Below are positions 8,001 to 8,437 of a stretch of DNA of 8,437 bases, in pieces. The position numbers and the translations under genes were made by a program. Below the pieces are notes generated by a model. That model worked only from the letters and a program-made list of their open reading frames with translations. It was not told the DNA's origin and did no database searches. Every line of letters starts with the position of its first letter. Position 1 is the stretch's first letter. The stretch is from an uncultured euryarchaeote (GTDB lineage: Archaea > Thermoplasmatota > Poseidoniia > Poseidoniales > Poseidoniaceae), in assembly GCA_937897005.1 (NCBI GenBank), contig CALCOQ010000098.1, positions 1-8,437 of the forward strand, read 5' to 3'.

Positions 8001-8204
8001 ACATGTATCACAGCGGATACCTGGTTCGATGACCCCCATCTTGGGGTCCATCAGACCCTGCCTGTATGCATGGCCATCATCCTTGTAGGTATCAGCAGTC
8101 TTCACCTCTACGGCTGACATCTTACGAATCTCATTGGGGTCCATCAAATTGAAGCGGATACTGGATATCCGCTTTGGAATCAGGGTTGTCTGATGTTTGT
8201 TCAT
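5070..8204 (-). CDS. rpoA1: DNA-directed RNA polymerase subunit A'
   Basis: This is the N-terminal, catalytic part of the archaeal largest polymerase subunit. Residues 65-81 hold the first clamp zinc site (C65, C68, C75, H78 or H81). Residues 105-172 hold the second (C105, C108, C169, C172). Switch/lid region RLKGKEGRFRSNLSGKRVNF spans 331-350 and FNRQPSLHRMSMM 582-594. The active-site loop NADFDGDEMNLH is at 617-628, with Mg ligands D619, D621 and D623. The bridge-helix segment DTAVRTSKSGYMQRRL lies at 961-976. The protein is 1044 residues against roughly 880-900 usual for A'; the excess is one insertion at about 421-567. It starts at ATG 8204, overlapping the rpoB stop as ATGA, with GGAGGA six bases upstream. 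It ends in the family-like YGEDGIDPSRSVHGSPV and a short tail. The split from A'' is the normal archaeal one, not a frameshift. Confidence 0.98.
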   Translation of the reverse strand: MNKHQTTLIPKRISSIRFNLMDPNEIRKMSAVEVKTADTYKDDGHAYRQGLMDPKMGVIEPGIRCDTCGNKYDECPSHFGHIQLELPVVHIGFVDLIKRSLKSTCNSCNRILLQEAAGTHPSDEEKSEQDYYRSRIIDTIQKHGLGSTEFSKLVKDVEKICSGTKRKVCMHCQEQQGKIILDKPTTFKEKMDAGGAGGTKASEKKLNARDVREWLERIPIDDLIFLGMDKVNRPEWTIMRVLPVPPITVRPSITLDSGDRSEDDLTHKLVDVLRINQRLQENRDAGAPQLIVEDLWELLQYHITTYFDNQTSGIPPARHRSGRPLKTLTQRLKGKEGRFRSNLSGKRVNFCARSVISPDPYLGINEVGVPEQVAKELTVPIRVTCRNREQMRQMILRGPNVHPGVNYVIRGDGRRVRINDRSKLINAGFRCHNPDCQSETTLRFDLDSVMPAPNFLPGLVIRKMSRRTDDPVVGGAPQMEEYFEVDEPATLANLCGEDINHKPLPEDDPRAVLHHRWKWELANPDEEFPEHLEVSCPHCGSPEINDYRTRVEDRLATLDLDRIPKPGMVVERHLIDGDVSIFNRQPSLHRMSMMVHEIRVMEGKTFRFNLAVCTPYNADFDGDEMNLHVIQGEEARAEAKILMRVQEHILTPRYGGAVIGGIHDHISGAYLLTRPGTKVSKSVGIDILGRIGYTGPLPKEIKLENGKLGFNGHDLMGLIIPENIQLRFRSRSNEDVTIISSTVTGTLDKRAIGAEDGRLLDAVVQTNGPDDGARFLDEMTRLTIGACTALGFTTGIDDEDLPPEALERIEKINSEARQKVDEELVAFGKDGRKYEARPGRTPLETMEENIMVILDEGKAKSGEVAKNHLTQSSSDNAAVNMAVSGARGSMDNLTMMAGSIGQAKVRGARLERGYKDRVLPHFPRGLKGAREKGFISSSFKRGLEPTEFFMLSVSGRESLVDTAVRTSKSGYMQRRLINAMDDLKVFKDGKLSVRNTADRIIQFEYGEDGIDPSRSVHGSPVNTDVIVDKVLGTTSKDISLGVDE
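5081..5084 (-). promoter_or_regulatory. Shine-Dalgarno-like site of rpoA2
   Basis: GGAG lies seven bases before the ATG at 5073, inside the end of rpoA1, where it encodes part of the SLGVDE tail. The spacing favours Met1 over the directly following Met2 (ten bases). The ATGA overlap again suggests coupled translation, which would help keep A' and A'' equimolar. Confidence 0.6.
6504..6944 (-). other. Cysteine-containing insertion in the A' dock region
   Basis: Residues about 421-567 of A' sit between NYVIRGDGRRVRI and GMVVERHLIDGDVSIFNRQP. In the A' and Rpb1 sequences I know, these two blocks are separated by only about 5-20 residues. The insert carries CHNPDC (C431, C436) and CPHC (C536, C539), a CX4C plus CX2C set that could hold one zinc, and a lone C495. 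Between them are an acidic, proline-rich stretch and a Trp-rich helix (HHRWKWELANPDEEFPE). Reading frame and codon style continue smoothly across both edges. Zinc binding is inferred from spacing only. Confidence 0.75.
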
Positions 8205-8437
8205 CTCTGGTCCTCCAGTTCAAGTCTCATGGCTACTCCAAGTGATTTCATCTCATCCAGAAGCAGCTTGAATGCATACGAGGTCTGAACCTCATGCACT
8301 TCCGCACCCGGTCCATAAACCGGGCTGACATAGGTTCGTTTACGCCAATCATACCAAGCGATATGCCCTGATTCAGAACATACCAAGAGTCTCTCGCCAT
8401 CAGATTGATCGAGTAAACGATCCTTGATGACCATCGA
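8201..8437 (-). CDS. rpoB: DNA-directed RNA polymerase subunit B, C-terminal end (5' part outside window)
   Basis: Only the last 78 codons are present; the frame continues beyond the window, and the ATG at 8434 is an internal Met (SMVIKDRLLDQSDGE). The segment matches the end of archaeal RpoB/Rpb2: KDRLL-D-x-SD, then the clamp-side zinc-ribbon region HIAWYDWRKRTYV, then SYAFKLLLDEMKSLGVAMRL, which packs against the largest subunit. The zinc ribbon normally has the form CxxC...CxxC. Here it reads VCSESG...YVSPVYG, so only the first cysteine remains. The TGA stop at 8201-8203 overlaps the rpoA1 ATG. Whether this lineage has one RpoB or split B''/B' cannot be seen here. Confidence 0.95.
   Translation of the reverse strand, partial: SMVIKDRLLDQSDGERLLVCSESGHIAWYDWRKRTYVSPVYGPGAEVHEVQTSYAFKLLLDEMKSLGVAMRLELEDQR
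8211..8216 (-). promoter_or_regulatory. Shine-Dalgarno-like site of rpoA1
   Basis: GGAGGA ends six bases before the rpoA1 ATG and lies inside the last codons of rpoB. With the ATGA stop/start overlap it fixes the A' start and suggests translational coupling of B and A'. It also shows this organism uses leadered, Shine-Dalgarno-type initiation inside operons. Confidence 0.7.

Noticed and set aside
8201..8434. Free-standing 77-aa gene starting at ATG 8434
   Set aside because: The sequence is the C-terminus of RpoB and the frame stays open to the window edge; the Met is the internal one of the SM-x-x-KDRLL motif.

Overview
The window reads as a piece of an archaeal chromosome, with every supportable gene on the minus strand. 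The diagnostic feature is an RNA polymerase largest subunit split into A' and A'' genes, followed by ribosomal protein L30e. Base composition is moderate. The neighbouring gene encodes a secreted protein with aspartate-rich thrombospondin type-3-like repeats, a style common in planktonic marine Euryarchaeota (Poseidoniia / Marine Group II and relatives in Thermoplasmatota). That lineage is my inference at moderate confidence; archaeal identity is near certain.

Read in the direction of transcription, from high to low coordinates, the layout is as follows. The last 78 codons of rpoB lie at 8437-8201, then rpoA1 (A', 1044 aa) at 8204-5070 and rpoA2 (A'', 520 aa) at 5073-3511. Consecutive polymerase genes overlap by ATGA, and Shine-Dalgarno-like GGAGGA and GGAG precede the A' and A'' starts, so translation is probably coupled. 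Next come rpl30e (3489-3166) and an unrecognised 321-codon gene (3173-2208) that overlaps it by 8 bases. After a 53-base gap, a large secreted protein gene starts at 2154 and runs off the left edge. It has a signal peptide, about seven beta-propeller-type repeats and Ca-binding aspartate-rich repeats. There is no intergenic stretch above 60 bases, and I saw no RNA genes, mobile elements or CRISPR.

The polymerase genes build the core of the transcription enzyme. A' carries the Mg-binding NADFDGD loop and the bridge helix, A'' the trigger loop, and B the clamp-side C-terminus. The most interesting content lies in departures from the usual archaeal polymerase. A' has a cysteine-containing insertion of about 145 residues in the dock region, just before the active-site domain. 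A'' has an N-terminal extension of about 120 residues with a glycine- and arginine-rich linker. The RpoB C-terminal zinc site has lost three of its four cysteines. Normally invariant residues just before the bridge helix are changed.

The usual next genes of the euryarchaeal operon (nusA, rps12, rps7) do not follow rpl30e; the unknown gene and the secreted-protein gene do. No known defence or mobile system is visible. The candidate for something undescribed is the lineage-specific remodelling of the polymerase, together with the orphan 321-aa protein.
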